Of a DNA stretch of 16,745 nt, positions 7,617 to 15,584 are shown piece after piece. The notes under the pieces were generated by a model. That model was not told the origin of the DNA. It searched no databases and saw only the letters and a list, made by a program, of their open reading frames with translations. This DNA is from Clostridia bacterium (lineage in GTDB: Bacteria > Bacillota > Clostridia > Christensenellales > Borkfalkiaceae): assembly GCA_017421905.1 (NCBI GenBank), contig JAFOHH010000244.1, positions 1 through 16,745 on the forward strand, read 5' to 3'. Within the stretch, counting starts at the first letter, position 1; every line of letters starts with the position of its first letter. The translations under genes were made by a program, and so were the position numbers.

Positions 7617-8156
7617 TTATTTACCCGCGGTCTTACCTTCCTTACGTTGGATTACTTCATCCTTATAGTGGATGCCGTATCCGTGGTAGGGTTCGGGCTT
7701 ACGGATCGAACGGATTTCTGCCGCAACTTGGCCAACCGTTTCTTTGTTGATACCTTTTACGGTAATTTCGGTTTGGCTGGGGCATTCGAGGGTGATACCC
7801 TCTACCGCTTTGTATTCAACGGTGTGGCTATAACCTACGTTAAGCACAACGTTGTTACCTTGCTTTTGTACTTTAAAACCGACGCCGGCAATTACGAGGC
7901 CCTTTTCGTAGCCCTTGGATACGCCGGTAACCATGTTTTGCAAAAGGGCTCTGTAAAGGCCGTGTTTTGCTCTGGATTCTTTTTCGTCGTTTGCTCTCGT
8001 TAACGTTGCAACCGCACCTTCTACCTTAATGGTGATAACGGGGTCGAACGCTTGGGTAAGAGTACCGAGAGGGCCTTTAACGATCATTTCGTTGCCGCTG
8101 ACTTCAACGGTAACGCCTGCCGGGATTTGTACCGGCTCTTTACCGATTCTAGACAT
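7617..8156 (-). CDS. rplF: Large-subunit ribosomal protein L6
   Basis: L6 lies near the sarcin-ricin loop and the factor-binding site of the 50S. The 179 residues contain two tandem L6 domains. The first begins MSRIGKEPVQIPAGV and ends before about residue 82. The second includes GVGFKVQKQGNNVVLNVGYSH and the C-terminal KPEPYHGYGIHYKDEVIQRKEGKTAGK-type tail with its usual lysines. AGGAGG precedes the ATG by 7 bases. It lies between rpsH and rplR; no anomalies. Confidence 0.98.
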   Translation of the reverse strand: MSRIGKEPVQIPAGVTVEVSGNEMIVKGPLGTLTQAFDPVITIKVEGAVATLTRANDEKESRAKHGLYRALLQNMVTGVSKGYEKGLVIAGVGFKVQKQGNNVVLNVGYSHTVEYKAVEGITLECPSQTEITVKGINKETVGQVAAEIRSIRKPEPYHGYGIHYKDEVIQRKEGKTAGK

Positions 8157-8168
8157 CTCTATTCCTCC

Positions 8169-8561
8169 TTACCAAATGTATGCGAGAACTTCGCCACCGC
8201 ACTTAGCAGCCTTTGCTGCCTTGCCGGTCATAACGCCCTTGGAGGTGGAGAGAATGGAAATACCAAGTCCGCCGAGAACGCTGGGGATCTCGTCGCAGCC
8301 TGCGTATACGCGGAGGCCGGGCTTGCTGATTCTCTTTAATCCGGAAATAACCTTTTCCTTTTTGGGGCCGTATTTCAAAGTGATAACGATTTTGCCTTGA
8401 ACGCCTTCTTCAACGGTTTCTACGCCGCTGATATAACCTTCGCTAAGCAAAATGTCTGCGATTGCCTTTTTCATTTTAGAAGCGGGCATTTCAACGGTAT
8501 CGTGTTTCGCAGTCAACGCGTTTCTGATGCGCGTGAGCATATCTGCAATAGGATCTGTCAC
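8169..8561 (-). CDS. rpsH: Small-subunit ribosomal protein S8 (GTG start)
   Basis: S8 is a primary binder of 16S rRNA helix 21 and organises the 30S platform. In E. coli it is the translational repressor of the spc operon. The 130-residue chain starts (M)[14 protein letters not shown] and ends with the conserved pattern [21 protein letters not shown] then GGEVLAYIW. The start codon is GTG at 8559-8561, supported by AGGAGG about 10 bases upstream and by the match to the family N-terminus. Whether S8 regulates this operon cannot be told from the sequence. Confidence 0.97.
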   Translation of the reverse strand: MTDPIADMLTRIRNALTAKHDTVEMPASKMKKAIADILLSEGYISGVETVEEGVQGKIVITLKYGPKKEKVISGLKRISKPGLRVYAGCDEIPSVLGGLGISILSTSKGVMTGKAAKAAKCGGEVLAYIW

Positions 8562-8576
8562 AGTTCTGTCCTCCTT

Positions 8577-8762
8577 TTACCAGCTTGCTTTCTTTACGCC
8601 GGGGATCTGACCTTTGTAAGCCAGATTTCTAAAGCAGATACGGCAAATACCGTATTTGCGAAGAACCGCGTGGGGTCTGCCGCAAATGCTGCATCTCGTG
8701 TAAGCTCTCGTAGAGAACTTCGGCGTTCTCTGCTGTTTATTGATCATTGATTTTTTAGCCAT
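8577..8762 (-). CDS. rpsN: Small-subunit ribosomal protein S14, short zinc-binding type
   Basis: S14 sits in the 30S head. The 61-residue protein has cysteines 24, 27, 40 and 43 (CSIC and CRIC), the zinc site of the short C+ type found in most Gram-positive bacteria, archaea and Thermus, rather than the 100-residue zinc-free type. The C-terminus [18 protein letters not shown] is typical. It lies between rplE and rpsH. Zinc-limited cells of many Firmicutes replace this protein with a zinc-free paralogue encoded elsewhere; none is visible here. Confidence 0.98.
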   Translation of the reverse strand: MAKKSMINKQQRTPKFSTRAYTRCSICGRPHAVLRKYGICRICFRNLAYKGQIPGVKKASW

Positions 8763-8779
8763 TGTTCTGTCTCCTTACC

Positions 8780-9325
8780 TTACGCTTTGAAGGGCATACC
8801 AAGTGCCTTCAAAAGTTCGCGTGCTTCTTCGTCCGTTTTTGCGGTCGTAACGAAGCAGATATCGAAGCCTCTGATCTTTTCTACTTGGTCGTAGGAAATT
8901 TCAGGGAAAATCAACTGTTCTTTTACGCCGAGTGCGTAGTTACCTCTTCCGTCGAAAGACTTGGAGGGAACGCCTTTGAAGTCGCGTACGCGGGGAAGAG
9001 CGATGGAAACGAATTTATCGAAGAATTCGTACATTCTCTTACCGCGGAGGGTAACCTTCATACCAACGTTTTGACCTTGACGGATTTTAAAGTTTGCAAC
9101 TGCCTTGCTTGCTTGCGTTAAAACGGGCTTTTGACCTGCGATTGCAGCGAGCTCTGCTTGAGCGATTTGTACGCTCTTTGCGTTATCTTTAATGTCGCCA
9201 AGACCGGTGTTGATAACGATTTTATCAAGCTTGGGTACTTGGTTTACGTTGGTGTAGTTAAAGTGCTTTAAGAGGTAAGGAACTACTTCCTTTCTATAGT
9301 TTTCCTGAATTCTGTTAATTTCCAT
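8780..9325 (-). CDS. rplE: Large-subunit ribosomal protein L5
   Basis: L5 binds 5S rRNA and touches the P-site tRNA elbow from the central protuberance. The 181-residue protein contains [14 protein letters not shown] (near 31-44), [33 protein letters not shown] with [19 protein letters not shown], and a C-terminal [15 protein letters not shown], all standard. The start is an ATG preceded by GAGAGG. It lies between rplX and rpsN. Confidence 0.98.
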   Translation of the reverse strand: MEINRIQENYRKEVVPYLLKHFNYTNVNQVPKLDKIVINTGLGDIKDNAKSVQIAQAELAAIAGQKPVLTQASKAVANFKIRQGQNVGMKVTLRGKRMYEFFDKFVSIALPRVRDFKGVPSKSFDGRGNYALGVKEQLIFPEISYDQVEKIRGFDICFVTTAKTDEEARELLKALGMPFKA

Positions 9326-9343
9326 TTTTCAGTACCTCTCTTC

Positions 9344-9853
9344 TTATTCAGCATCCGCTTTTTTAGCTGCGGTTTTGCGGGGTGCCTTCTTTACTTCGGT
9401 AGCAGCACCTTCTGCCTTTTTAGCAGCCGTTTTGCGGGGAGCTTTTTTAGCGGGTTCTGCAGCTTCTTCAGCGGCTTTTGCAGTTTTCTTTACTGCCTTT
9501 TTAGCTGCCTTTGCTTCTGCAGTTTTGTCGATTACAGCATTGCACTTTTTGCAAACGCGAACCTTTTTATCCTTGCCGTTTTCATCCTTTACAACGGTGA
9601 TGCCAACTCTTACGGCTTTGCCGCAGGTGGGGCATACAACCATGAGGTTGGAAAGGTCTACAGGGCCGAGCATATCTTCGATTCTGCTGGTTTCTTGTGC
9701 GCTGCGTGCTTTTCTATGTTTCTTTTGAATGTTGATTCCGTCTACCGTTGCAGTACCTTTTTCGCGGTTGATGCCGATTACTTTACCGGTTTTACCTGCG
9801 TCGTTACCTGCAATAACTTTAACGGTATCGTTTTTCTTAATTTTTGCTATCAT
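9344..9853 (-). CDS. rplX: Large-subunit ribosomal protein L24 with zinc cysteines and a basic C-terminal tail
   Basis: L24 starts 50S assembly by binding 23S rRNA domain I near the exit tunnel. The 169-residue product has the KOW core MIAKIKKNDTVKVIAGNDAG (1-20), KTGKVIGI, and INIQKKHRKA (40-49). A CPTC at 74-77 and CKKC at 101-104 suggest a bound zinc ion; I recall similar cysteines in other Clostridia L24s. Ordinary L24 ends near residue 108. Here residues 111-169 form a Lys/Ala/Pro tail with KKAPRKTAAKKA at 136-147 and again at 155-166, like histone-H1-type tails. The start is ATG 9851-9853, with AAGGAG upstream; an upstream extension in frame would overlap rplN and lacks family similarity. 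Confidence 0.95.
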   Translation of the reverse strand: MIAKIKKNDTVKVIAGNDAGKTGKVIGINREKGTATVDGINIQKKHRKARSAQETSRIEDMLGPVDLSNLMVVCPTCGKAVRVGITVVKDENGKDKKVRVCKKCNAVIDKTAEAKAAKKAVKKTAKAAEEAAEPAKKAPRKTAAKKAEGAATEVKKAPRKTAAKKADAE

Positions 9854-9863
9854 GGCCTTCTCC

Positions 9864-10232
9864 TTATAACACTTCCGGAGCAAGAGAGATGATTCTCATA
9901 TAGTCTTTATCTCTCAGTTCGCGTGCGATCGGTCCAAAGATACGGGTACCTTTCGGTTGCTTTTGGTTATCGATGATAACCGCTGCATTTTCGTCGAATT
10001 TAATATAAGTACCGTCGGGTCTTCTGATGCCCTTGCTGGTTCTTACGATAACCGCTTTCACTACGTCGCCTTTCTTTACTGCACCGCCGGGGGTAGCAGT
10101 TTTTACGCTTGCAACAATAACGTCTCCGATGTTGCCGGTTCTTCTGAACGAACCACCGAGGACTCTGATGCACATGATTTCTTTCGCACCGGAGTTATCG
10201 GCCGCTTTCAGCCTGGTTTGGGGTTGTATCAT
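9864..10232 (-). CDS. rplN: Large-subunit ribosomal protein L14
   Basis: L14 contacts L19 and 16S rRNA at an intersubunit bridge. The 122-residue length is exact for the family. It begins [19 protein letters not shown] and continues [12 protein letters not shown], with [13 protein letters not shown] and a terminal [11 protein letters not shown]. It is the most conserved spc-operon leader gene and marks the junction from the S10 block to the spc block. Only 24 bases separate it from rpsQ and I see no promoter there, so the two classical operons appear fused. Confidence 0.98.
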   Translation of the reverse strand: MIQPQTRLKAADNSGAKEIMCIRVLGGSFRRTGNIGDVIVASVKTATPGGAVKKGDVVKAVIVRTSKGIRRPDGTYIKFDENAAVIIDNQKQPKGTRIFGPIARELRDKDYMRIISLAPEVL

Positions 10233-10256
10233 ATGGCATTATCTCCTTATACGTCC

Positions 10257-10511
10257 TTATCTTGCCTTTTCGATGATTTCGGCAACTCTCCAACACTTGT
10301 CAGCGGAAAGTTTTCTGCATTCTACGATGCGAACCTTATCGCCAACGCCGCATTGGTTTTCTTCGTCGTGAGCTTTGAAGCGGTTGGTCTTCGTGATCGT
10401 TTTCTTGTAAAGAGGATGTTTGCTCTTTTCTTCGATCGCTACTACGACGGTTTTATCCATTTTGTCGGAAACTACATATCCGACTCTTTCTTTTCTTAAA
10501 TTTCTTTCCAT
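10257..10511 (-). CDS. rpsQ: Small-subunit ribosomal protein S17
   Basis: S17 is a primary 16S rRNA binder with an OB fold in the 30S body. The 84 residues include [19 protein letters not shown] (9-27) and [19 protein letters not shown], the family core, and end with [10 protein letters not shown]. An AACCGGAGG-type site precedes the ATG. It follows rpmC with a 15-base gap and closes the S10 block. Confidence 0.97.
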   Translation of the reverse strand: MERNLRKERVGYVVSDKMDKTVVVAIEEKSKHPLYKKTITKTNRFKAHDEENQCGVGDKVRIVECRKLSADKCWRVAEIIEKAR

Positions 10512-10526
10512 CGTTATATCCTCCGG

Positions 10527-10721
10527 TTACGCCTTGAGTTCTCTTTCACGGATAACCGTTTTAACTCTAGCGATATCCTTTTTGCAGTTAGCAAGGGATG
10601 CAGGGCTAGCGAGTTGACCGGTTGCGTGATTGAAACGAAGTTGGAAAAGTTCTTTCTGCAAATCGCTCAGTTTGACCTGCAATTCTGCATCGGTCATATT
10701 CTTGATTTCTTTAATTTTCAT
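10527..10721 (-). CDS. rpmC: Large-subunit ribosomal protein L29
   Basis: L29 is a helical hairpin beside the polypeptide exit tunnel, near where trigger factor and SRP dock. The 64-residue chain has [20 protein letters not shown] (9-28), [13 protein letters not shown] and a C-terminal [12 protein letters not shown], typical of the family. Its ATG lies inside the rplP 3' end, overlapping by 11 bases, so the two are probably translationally coupled. Confidence 0.97.
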   Translation of the reverse strand: MKIKEIKNMTDAELQVKLSDLQKELFQLRFNHATGQLASPASLANCKKDIARVKTVIRERELKA

Positions 10722-11142
10722 CTGCGTTTACCTCGGTTTCCTTTTTAACGAACTTCGTTTTGATAGGAAGTTTGTTACCTGCAAGGCGCATAGCTTCTCT
10801 TGCAATCGCTTCGTCAACGCCGGACATTTCAAATAAAACTCTGCCCGGTTTAACAACAGCTACCCAGTATTCTACCGAACCTTTACCGCTACCCATACGG
10901 ACTTCAGCGGGCTTTTTGGTGATAGGCTTGTGGGGGAAGATGTTGATCCATACTTTACCACCACGTTTAATAAAACGGGTCATTGCGATACGTGCTGCTT
11001 CGATTTGGTTGGATTTAACCCAAGCCGGTTCTAATGCAACGAGAGCGTATTCGCCGTATGCAATCTTATTACCTTTGTGAGCAGCACCCGTCATTCTGCC
11101 GCGGTGTACTCTTCTTCTTTTAACTCTTTTGGGCATTAACAT
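10711..11142 (-). CDS. rplP: Large-subunit ribosomal protein L16
   Basis: L16 helps organise the A-site region and tRNA positioning on the 50S. The 143-residue chain starts [19 protein letters not shown] and contains [37 protein letters not shown] elements: the conserved RGGK, IFPHKP and MGSGKG motifs are all present. The start is ATG 11140-11142, two bases after the rpsC stop, with AAGGAGG inside the rpsC end. Its own 3' end overlaps rpmC. Confidence 0.98.
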   Translation of the reverse strand: MLMPKRVKRRRVHRGRMTGAAHKGNKIAYGEYALVALEPAWVKSNQIEAARIAMTRFIKRGGKVWINIFPHKPITKKPAEVRMGSGKGSVEYWVAVVKPGRVLFEMSGVDEAIAREAMRLAGNKLPIKTKFVKKETEVNADEN

Positions 11143-11144
11143 AA

Positions 11145-11810
11145 TTATTCAACGCCTCCTTCGGTTTTTTTCTTGGATGCGCCAAGAACTTCGCCTTTGT
11201 AAATCCAAACCTTAATACCAACTACACCAAAGGTGGTGTGTGCTTCTGCAAAGCCGTAGTCGATATCAGCGCGGAGCGTTTGGAGAGGAATGGATCCTTC
11301 ATGGTATTGTTCGGAACGTGCGATTTCTGCACCGTCCAAACGGCCGCTTACCATAATTTTCATACCCTTGATGCCGGTGCGCATGGAACGACCGATAGAT
11401 TGCTTCATTGCGCGGCGGAAGGATACACGTTTTTCGAGCTGTGCAGCAACCGATTCAGCAACGAGTTGAGCGTCTGCATCAGGCTTTTTAACTTCCATAA
11501 TGTTAACGACAACGGTTTTGCCCTTGGTTACCTTAACAAGGCTCTTTTTCATTACTTCGATTTCGCTGCCAGCTTTACCGATTAAAACACCGGGGCGAGC
11601 AGTGTAAAGGGTTACTACGATTCTTGCAGCAGCTCTTTCAATTACAATTTTGGAAATTGCTGCGCCGTAGTAGGTTTTCTTTAAGAAATTTCTGATTTCG
11701 TAATCTTCTTTTAAGTTAGCGGCAAATTCTTTCTTGCCTGCGTACCATTGGGTATCCCAAGGTTTAATTACGCCAACTCTAAGTCCGTGCGGATTAACTT
11801 TTTGTCCCAT
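11145..11810 (-). CDS. rpsC: Small-subunit ribosomal protein S3
   Basis: S3 sits at the mRNA entry pore and has helicase-like function together with S4 and S5. The 221-residue protein begins [20 protein letters not shown]. It has a type-2 KH domain with the loop IGKAG (77-81), and a C-terminal S3 domain containing [20 protein letters not shown] and [13 protein letters not shown]. The stop codon of rplV overlaps the AAGGAGG site, 5 bases before this ATG. Confidence 0.98.
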   Translation of the reverse strand: MGQKVNPHGLRVGVIKPWDTQWYAGKKEFAANLKEDYEIRNFLKKTYYGAAISKIVIERAAARIVVTLYTARPGVLIGKAGSEIEVMKKSLVKVTKGKTVVVNIMEVKKPDADAQLVAESVAAQLEKRVSFRRAMKQSIGRSMRTGIKGMKIMVSGRLDGAEIARSEQYHEGSIPLQTLRADIDYGFAEAHTTFGVVGIKVWIYKGEVLGASKKKTEGGVE

Positions 11811-11820
11811 AATGGCCTCC

Positions 11821-12207
11821 TTACTTCGCTGCGTCCAAAATCACGGTGATGTGGCTGGAACGCTTCAAAATGCTGTATGCTCTGCCTTTCGACATCGGTT
11901 GAACGCGTTTTGCCGTGGGGCCTTGGTCTGCATAGCAAGCTGCAACCTTCAATTCGTCTTTGTTCATGTGGAGGTTGTGTTCTGCGTTTGCACCTGCGCT
12001 CTTAACTGCTTTTAAGATGGGTTCTGCCGCAACTTGGGGGATATTTTCCAAAATTGCAACCGCTTCTTTGTAGCTTTTATTGCGGATAAGATCCAAAACG
12101 ATTCTCACCTTAAAGGGGGACATGCGAACGTATTTCGCAACCGCTCTAGGTCTTCTGTCTTTCGTGGCTGCAATTCTTGCTGCCTTTTCTTTCATTCTTT
12201 TAGCCAT
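11821..12207 (-). CDS. rplV: Large-subunit ribosomal protein L22
   Basis: L22 has a long beta-hairpin lining the exit tunnel, a site of macrolide-resistance mutations. The 128-residue chain shows [20 protein letters not shown] (24-43), [20 protein letters not shown], and the hairpin segment [20 protein letters not shown] followed by SSHITVIL. The N-terminus has about 15 extra basic residues. The ATG follows an AGGAG site by 7 bases. Order rpsS, rplV, rpsC is canonical. Confidence 0.97.
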   Translation of the reverse strand: MAKRMKEKAARIAATKDRRPRAVAKYVRMSPFKVRIVLDLIRNKSYKEAVAILENIPQVAAEPILKAVKSAGANAEHNLHMNKDELKVAACYADQGPTAKRVQPMSKGRAYSILKRSSHITVILDAAK

Positions 12208-12218
12208 GATGTCTCTCC

Positions 12219-12497
12219 TTATCTAGCGCCCGTCGTCTTTTCGCCGGCGTGGCCCTTGAAGGTTCTGGTCGGAGCAAATTCTCCGAGCTTGCATCCTACC
12301 ATATCTTCGGTGACGTATACAGGAACGTGCTTTCTTCCGTCGTAAACGGCAATCGTATGTCCTACCATCTGGGGGAAGATCGTGGAGGCTCTGGACCAGG
12401 TTTTTAAAACTTTCTTATCGTTAGCCGCGTTGAGGTCTTCGATTCTCTTTAAGAGCTTCGCTTCCACATAAGGGCCTTTTTTAACACTTCTACTCAT
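12219..12497 (-). CDS. rpsS: Small-subunit ribosomal protein S19
   Basis: S19 forms a heterodimer with S13 in the 30S head near the tRNA A site. The 92-residue chain starts [20 protein letters not shown] and has [21 protein letters not shown] and [19 protein letters not shown] with GHAGEK, exactly family-like. GGAGG lies in the 17-base gap after rplB. No anomalies. Confidence 0.98.
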   Translation of the reverse strand: MSRSVKKGPYVEAKLLKRIEDLNAANDKKVLKTWSRASTIFPQMVGHTIAVYDGRKHVPVYVTEDMVGCKLGEFAPTRTFKGHAGEKTTGAR

Positions 12498-12514
12498 GTT
12501 ACCTCAATCCTCCG

Positions 12515-13342
12515 TTAGTTTACTCTTTTAATGATGAGCTTGTTGCTCTTATTCTTATGCTTTCTGGTCTTATAACCGAGAGCAGGTTTACCCCAAGGCG
12601 TAACAGGACCGGATCTACCGATGGGAGCACGACCTTCACCACCACCGTGGGGGTGATCGCAGGGGTTCATTACAGAACCGCGAACGGTAGGACGGATACC
12701 CATGTGACGGGTTTTACCAGCTTTACCTACGCGAACGATTTCGTGATCTACGTTACCAACTTGTCCGATAGTTGCTTTGCAACGAACGGGAACGTAGCGC
12801 ATTTCGCCGGAAGGCATTTTGATGGTTGCGTATGCGCCTTCTTTTGCCATAAGTTGAGCGGAAATACCAGCGGATCTTGCAATTTGACCGCCTTTGCCGG
12901 GTTGAAGTTCAATGTTGTGAACCAACGTACCAACGGGGATATCTTCAAAGGAAAGTGCGTTACCAACCTTGATATCTGCGGTGGGACCGGAAAGGAGCAC
13001 GTCGCCAACCGAAAGACCTACGGGCGCGAGAATGTATCTCTTTTCGCCGTCTGCATAAGCAAGAAGAGCGATGTTTGCCGTTCTGTTAGGATCGTATTCG
13101 ATGGTTTTAACCGTTGCGGGGATTCCGTCTTTATTTCTCTTAAAGTCGATGATACGGTATTTTCTCTTGTTGCCGCCGCCGATGTGACGAACGGTGATTC
13201 TACCGTAGGAGTTACGACCGCCCGTTTTTCTCTGATCTTCGAGAAGTGCTCTGCAAGGGGTAGTGGTCGTGATTTCTTCGTACGTACTTACCGACATAAA
13301 GCGGCGAGCCGCGGAAGTCGGTTTATATCTCTTAATACCCAT
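12515..13342 (-). CDS. rplB: Large-subunit ribosomal protein L2
   Basis: L2 is a primary 23S rRNA binder essential for subunit joining and near the peptidyl-transferase centre. The 275 residues include [20 protein letters not shown] (44-63) and [19 protein letters not shown] (225-243), with the conserved His230 that corresponds to the functionally important His229 of the E. coli protein. Cys227 is where valine is common, a minor variation. The C-terminal basic tail [10 protein letters not shown] is complete. It lies between rplW and rpsS. Confidence 0.98.
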   Translation of the reverse strand: MGIKRYKPTSAARRFMSVSTYEEITTTTPCRALLEDQRKTGGRNSYGRITVRHIGGGNKRKYRIIDFKRNKDGIPATVKTIEYDPNRTANIALLAYADGEKRYILAPVGLSVGDVLLSGPTADIKVGNALSFEDIPVGTLVHNIELQPGKGGQIARSAGISAQLMAKEGAYATIKMPSGEMRYVPVRCKATIGQVGNVDHEIVRVGKAGKTRHMGIRPTVRGSVMNPCDHPHGGGEGRAPIGRSGPVTPWGKPALGYKTRKHKNKSNKLIIKRVN

Positions 13343-13357
13343 AATTCTTTCCTCCGA

Positions 13358-13648
13358 TTAGGACAGCGATTCGAAGAAGGCGATTGCCTTGCTGCTGCTC
13401 TTTAAGGTAACTACGGCTTTTTTGTAAGAAGAGGTCGTACCTTCGTAGCGGCCCATTCTCTTCTTTTTGCCGTGCACTCTTGCCGTACGAACGCTTTCTA
13501 CTTCAACTTCGAACAACTCTTCAACGGCATTCTTAATTTCGGTTTTGTTTGCCTTGGTCGCAACAACGAAGGTGTAAACCTTGTCTGCGATGCCCGCATA
13601 GCTTTTTTCGGAAAGAAGGGGCTTTAAAATAATTTCCTGAGCGTTCAT
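13358..13648 (-). CDS. rplW: Large-subunit ribosomal protein L23
   Basis: L23 sits at the exit tunnel and docks trigger factor and SRP. The 96-residue chain starts MNAQEIILKPLLSEKSYAGI, has YTFVVATKANKTEIKNAVEELFEVEV and a KKKRMGRYEGTTSSYKKAVV-like segment, standard for the family. Its ATG overlaps the rplD stop by one base (TAATG), so it is probably translationally coupled to L4. Confidence 0.98.
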   Translation of the reverse strand: MNAQEIILKPLLSEKSYAGIADKVYTFVVATKANKTEIKNAVEELFEVEVESVRTARVHGKKKRMGRYEGTTSSYKKAVVTLKSSSKAIAFFESLS

Positions 13649-14268
13649 TATTCTCCGTAGACCTCCTCAAGTTTCTTGATAACAGCTACGGTAGTAAGAA
13701 TTTTTTGGTTTGCTACTACGTCGTAGGTGTTAATCTGTTCCACGGGGAGCGTGGAAAGCTTTTCGATGTTAGCGGCAGATCTTCTAACCAATTCGTTGCT
13801 GTCAGCCATAACGAGCAGCGTTCTCTTATCGAGGTTAAAGGTTTTAAGAAGGGTTGCCATTTCTTTGGTTTTGCCGGTTACGGTGAGATCGTCGAGGACG
13901 ATGATTTCGTTGTCGGCTACCTTTTTAGAAAGTGCAGAGAAGAGAGCAACGCGCTTAGCGGTGATGTTCATCTTCTTGCTAAAGTCTCTGGACTTGGGTG
14001 CGAATACTACGCCGCCCTTAATCCATTGAGGAGCACGGATAGAACCTTGACGTGCGCGGCCAGTTCCCTTTTGTCTCCAGGGCTTAATGCCGCCGCCACG
14101 AACTTCGCTTCTCGTAAGAGTGCTCTTCGTGCCTTGGCGTTCGTTAGCCATTCTTGCAACGACGGCTTGGTGGATAACTGCTTCGTTATATTCGCAAGAG
14201 AAGATTTCGGAAAGTTCGAGTTCTTCTTTTACCGTGCCGTCCATATTATAAACGTTGATTTTTGCCAT
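13648..14268 (-). CDS. rplD: Large-subunit ribosomal protein L4
   Basis: L4 has a long loop that lines the exit tunnel. In E. coli it is also the feedback repressor of the S10 operon through the leader mRNA. The 206-residue chain shows the loop with TKSTLTRSEVRGGGIKPWRQ and KGTGRARQGSIRAPQWIKGG (about 47-86), followed by a globular part with VDDLTV-like and LLVMADSNE elements. It overlaps rplW by one base. Whether L4 controls this operon's structured leader is an open question. Confidence 0.98.
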   Translation of the reverse strand: MAKINVYNMDGTVKEELELSEIFSCEYNEAVIHQAVVARMANERQGTKSTLTRSEVRGGGIKPWRQKGTGRARQGSIRAPQWIKGGVVFAPKSRDFSKKMNITAKRVALFSALSKKVADNEIIVLDDLTVTGKTKEMATLLKTFNLDKRTLLVMADSNELVRRSAANIEKLSTLPVEQINTYDVVANQKILTTVAVIKKLEEVYGE

Positions 14269-14288
14269 TGTTTCGTACGCTCCTTACC

Positions 14289-14915
14289 TTATTTCACCGT
14301 GGAAGTGATGGTGACTACGCTTCCCTTAGGTCCGGGAATCGCGCCTTTGATGAGAAGTGCGTTTCTTGCCACGTCTACCTTAACGATTTCAAGGTTTTGT
14401 ACGGTTACCTTTTCGTGACCGTATTGACCGGGCATGTGCTTTTGCTTAAATACTCTAGAGGGAGAGCTGTTTGCACCCATAGAGCCTACTTCTCTGTGTA
14501 CGGGGCCAACGCCGTGCGTGCTCATCAGTCTGTGTGCGTTCCATCTTTGGATAACACCGGTGTAACCGCGACCGCGAGTAAGACCGGAAACGTCTACCTT
14601 ATCGCCTTCTGCAAAGGTTTCTACCGTGATTACGCTGCCGACTTCTACGCCTTCTGCGTCCGTTCTGAATTCTTTGAGATACTTTTGGGGCTTTACGCCA
14701 GCCTTTTTGAATTGACCGAGGTCGGGCTTGTTGACGTACTTTTCAGCTACTTCAGAGAAACCAAGTTTAATTGCTGTGTAACCGTCTCTCTCAAGCGTTT
14801 TGATTTGTACGACCGGGCAAGGACCGGCTTCGACTACCGTGACGGGAATTACTTTTCCTTCCGGGGAAAAAACCTGCGTCATACCTAACTTTCTAGCAAT
14901 GATTGCTTTATTCAT
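14289..14915 (-). CDS. rplC: Large-subunit ribosomal protein L3
   Basis: L3 is an early 50S assembly protein whose loop reaches the peptidyl-transferase centre. The 208-residue protein starts MNKAIIARKLGMTQVFSPEG and ends GPKGSVVTITSTVK. The central loop reads RWNAHRLMSTHGVGPVHR then GSMGANSSPSRVFKQKHMPG, a variant style I associate with Clostridia rather than the GFHGG style of many other bacteria. AGGAGG lies upstream in the 32-base gap after rpsJ. Confidence 0.98.
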   Translation of the reverse strand: MNKAIIARKLGMTQVFSPEGKVIPVTVVEAGPCPVVQIKTLERDGYTAIKLGFSEVAEKYVNKPDLGQFKKAGVKPQKYLKEFRTDAEGVEVGSVITVETFAEGDKVDVSGLTRGRGYTGVIQRWNAHRLMSTHGVGPVHREVGSMGANSSPSRVFKQKHMPGQYGHEKVTVQNLEIVKVDVARNALLIKGAIPGPKGSVVTITSTVK

Positions 14916-14947
14916 AGATAAAGTTCATCCTCCTATAAAAATTTTTC

Positions 14948-15247
14948 TTATAATTTGATTTTGATATCAACGCCTGCGGGAAGGTGGATGCTATCCAAAA
15001 TCTTCGCATTGGGCGAGTAGATATCGATCAGTCTTTTGTGGGTGCGGATTTCAAACTGTTCGCGGCTATCCTTGTATTTGTGAGGAGAGCGGAGAATGGT
15101 TACGATTTCCTTTTCCGTAGGAAGGGGAATAGGTCCGCTGATTTTAGCGCCTGCTTTTTGCATCGTTTCTACGATCTTAGCTGCTGCTGCGTCTACCAGC
15201 TCGTGATCGTATGCTGCCAACTTGATTCTGATTTTCTGACTCGACAT
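14948..15247 (-). CDS. rpsJ: Small-subunit ribosomal protein S10
   Basis: S10 is a 30S head protein that also acts in transcription antitermination (as NusE, with NusB). The 99-residue product starts [20 protein letters not shown] and includes [30 protein letters not shown] and a terminal [12 protein letters not shown] choose ATG 15245-15247: GGAGG lies 11 bases upstream and the N-terminus matches the family. An ATG at 15263-15265 in the same frame would add six residues but overlaps the ribosome binding site. It is the first gene of the operon, after the promoter and leader. Confidence 0.97.
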   Translation of the reverse strand: MSSQKIRIKLAAYDHELVDAAAAKIVETMQKAGAKISGPIPLPTEKEIVTILRSPHKYKDSREQFEIRTHKRLIDIYSPNAKILDSIHLPAGVDIKIKL

Positions 15248-15474
15248 TGTTTTTCTGACCTCCATTTTATACTAACATTCGTGTCAACGCTGCCGTGTGT
15301 GTCCTGATAAACCCATAAGAAAAGCCATTCGGGCATACTTCGTGCTGTGAATGGCTTAAATTCCTTTATTATCAGTTGTTAGTCGCAAGAGTTTAACTCT
15401 CACATTTGTCAGTAGAAATTATCTTGTCCAAAGGACTTTAAAGTAACTTTCTACCTCAACCCTTATTACACAGC
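15248..15474 (-). promoter_or_regulatory. Structured 5' leader of the rpsJ transcript
   Basis: About 227 nt separate the predicted start site from the rpsJ ATG, long for a simple leader. Three possible structures can be read on the minus strand. The first pairs TAGAAA with TTTCTA (15448-15453 with 15413-15418) around an inner GTCC/GGAC hairpin (15426-15436). The second is a palindrome AGAGTTTAACTCT (15388-15400). The third is a long hairpin at 15304-15375, listed separately. Mini-ORFs (ATG TGA, and ATG TTA GTA TAA) occur but have no good ribosome binding site. The function is inferred to be feedback control or attenuation; no known leader family is recognised. Confidence 0.55.
15304..15375 (-). 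promoter_or_regulatory. Extended hairpin in the rpsJ leader, possible attenuator
   Basis: On the minus strand, CTGATAA (15375-15369) pairs with TTATCAG (15310-15304), AGGAA (15365-15361) pairs with TTCTT (15321-15317) using one G-U pair, and AAGCCATTC (15357-15349) pairs perfectly with GAATGGCTT (15330-15322). The apical loop is 18 bases. The inner stem followed by TTTTCTTAT also resembles a weak terminator, so it could act as an attenuator when the outer stem is disrupted. The nesting of three pairings is seen directly; the regulatory role is inference. Confidence 0.6.
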
Positions 15475-15480
15475 CCACAT

Positions 15481-15550
15481 ATTATACCGCAGCTCAAAAA
15501 AAAAGTCAAATATTTTTCAGCGTTTTTCTGCATTTTTTTAAATTTTTTGC
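15481..15550 (-). promoter_or_regulatory. Main promoter of the ribosomal operon, with UP-like A/T tracts
   Basis: On the minus strand, TTGACT (15509-15504) and TATAAT (15486-15481) are separated by 17 bases, a near-perfect housekeeping sigma promoter. Upstream (15510-15550) are A/T tracts with A-runs and T-runs that look like an UP element for the alpha C-terminal domain. The predicted start is a G near 15474-15475. This is the only convincing promoter I find upstream of the operon genes. Confidence 0.9.
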
Positions 15551-15568
15551 AAAAAAGGCGTACCTTTT
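15551..15568 (-). terminator. Weak hairpin terminator after the zinc-ribbon gene
   Basis: Minus-strand AAAAGG (15568-15563), loop TACG, and CCTTTT (15558-15553) form a 6-bp stem, with the T-run continuing to 15551. It begins 17 bases after the stop codon at 15585-15587 and just upstream of the operon promoter. The stem is short and A/T-rich, so termination may be inefficient and some readthrough into the ribosomal operon is possible. Confidence 0.5.
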
Positions 15569-15584
15569 CTTTCAACCACAATAT

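Noticed and set aside
9854..9883. Upstream in-frame start for rplX adding ten residues
   Set aside because: It would overlap rplN, lacks a ribosome binding site at the right distance and has no L24 similarity; ATG 9851-9853 fits both.
12557..13405. Plus-strand open frame of 282 codons opposite rplB and rplW
   Set aside because: It is antisense to highly conserved genes, has no family similarity and is a shadow of codon bias; similar shadows lie opposite secY and rplD.
15248..15265. Earlier ATG (15263-15265) as the rpsJ start
   Set aside because: It overlaps the GGAGG ribosome binding site of the downstream ATG and adds residues not seen in the S10 family.
15264..15287. Second promoter TTGACA ... 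TATAAAAT just ahead of rpsJ
   Set aside because: The spacer is only 10 bases, too short for a housekeeping promoter, although both hexamers look good.
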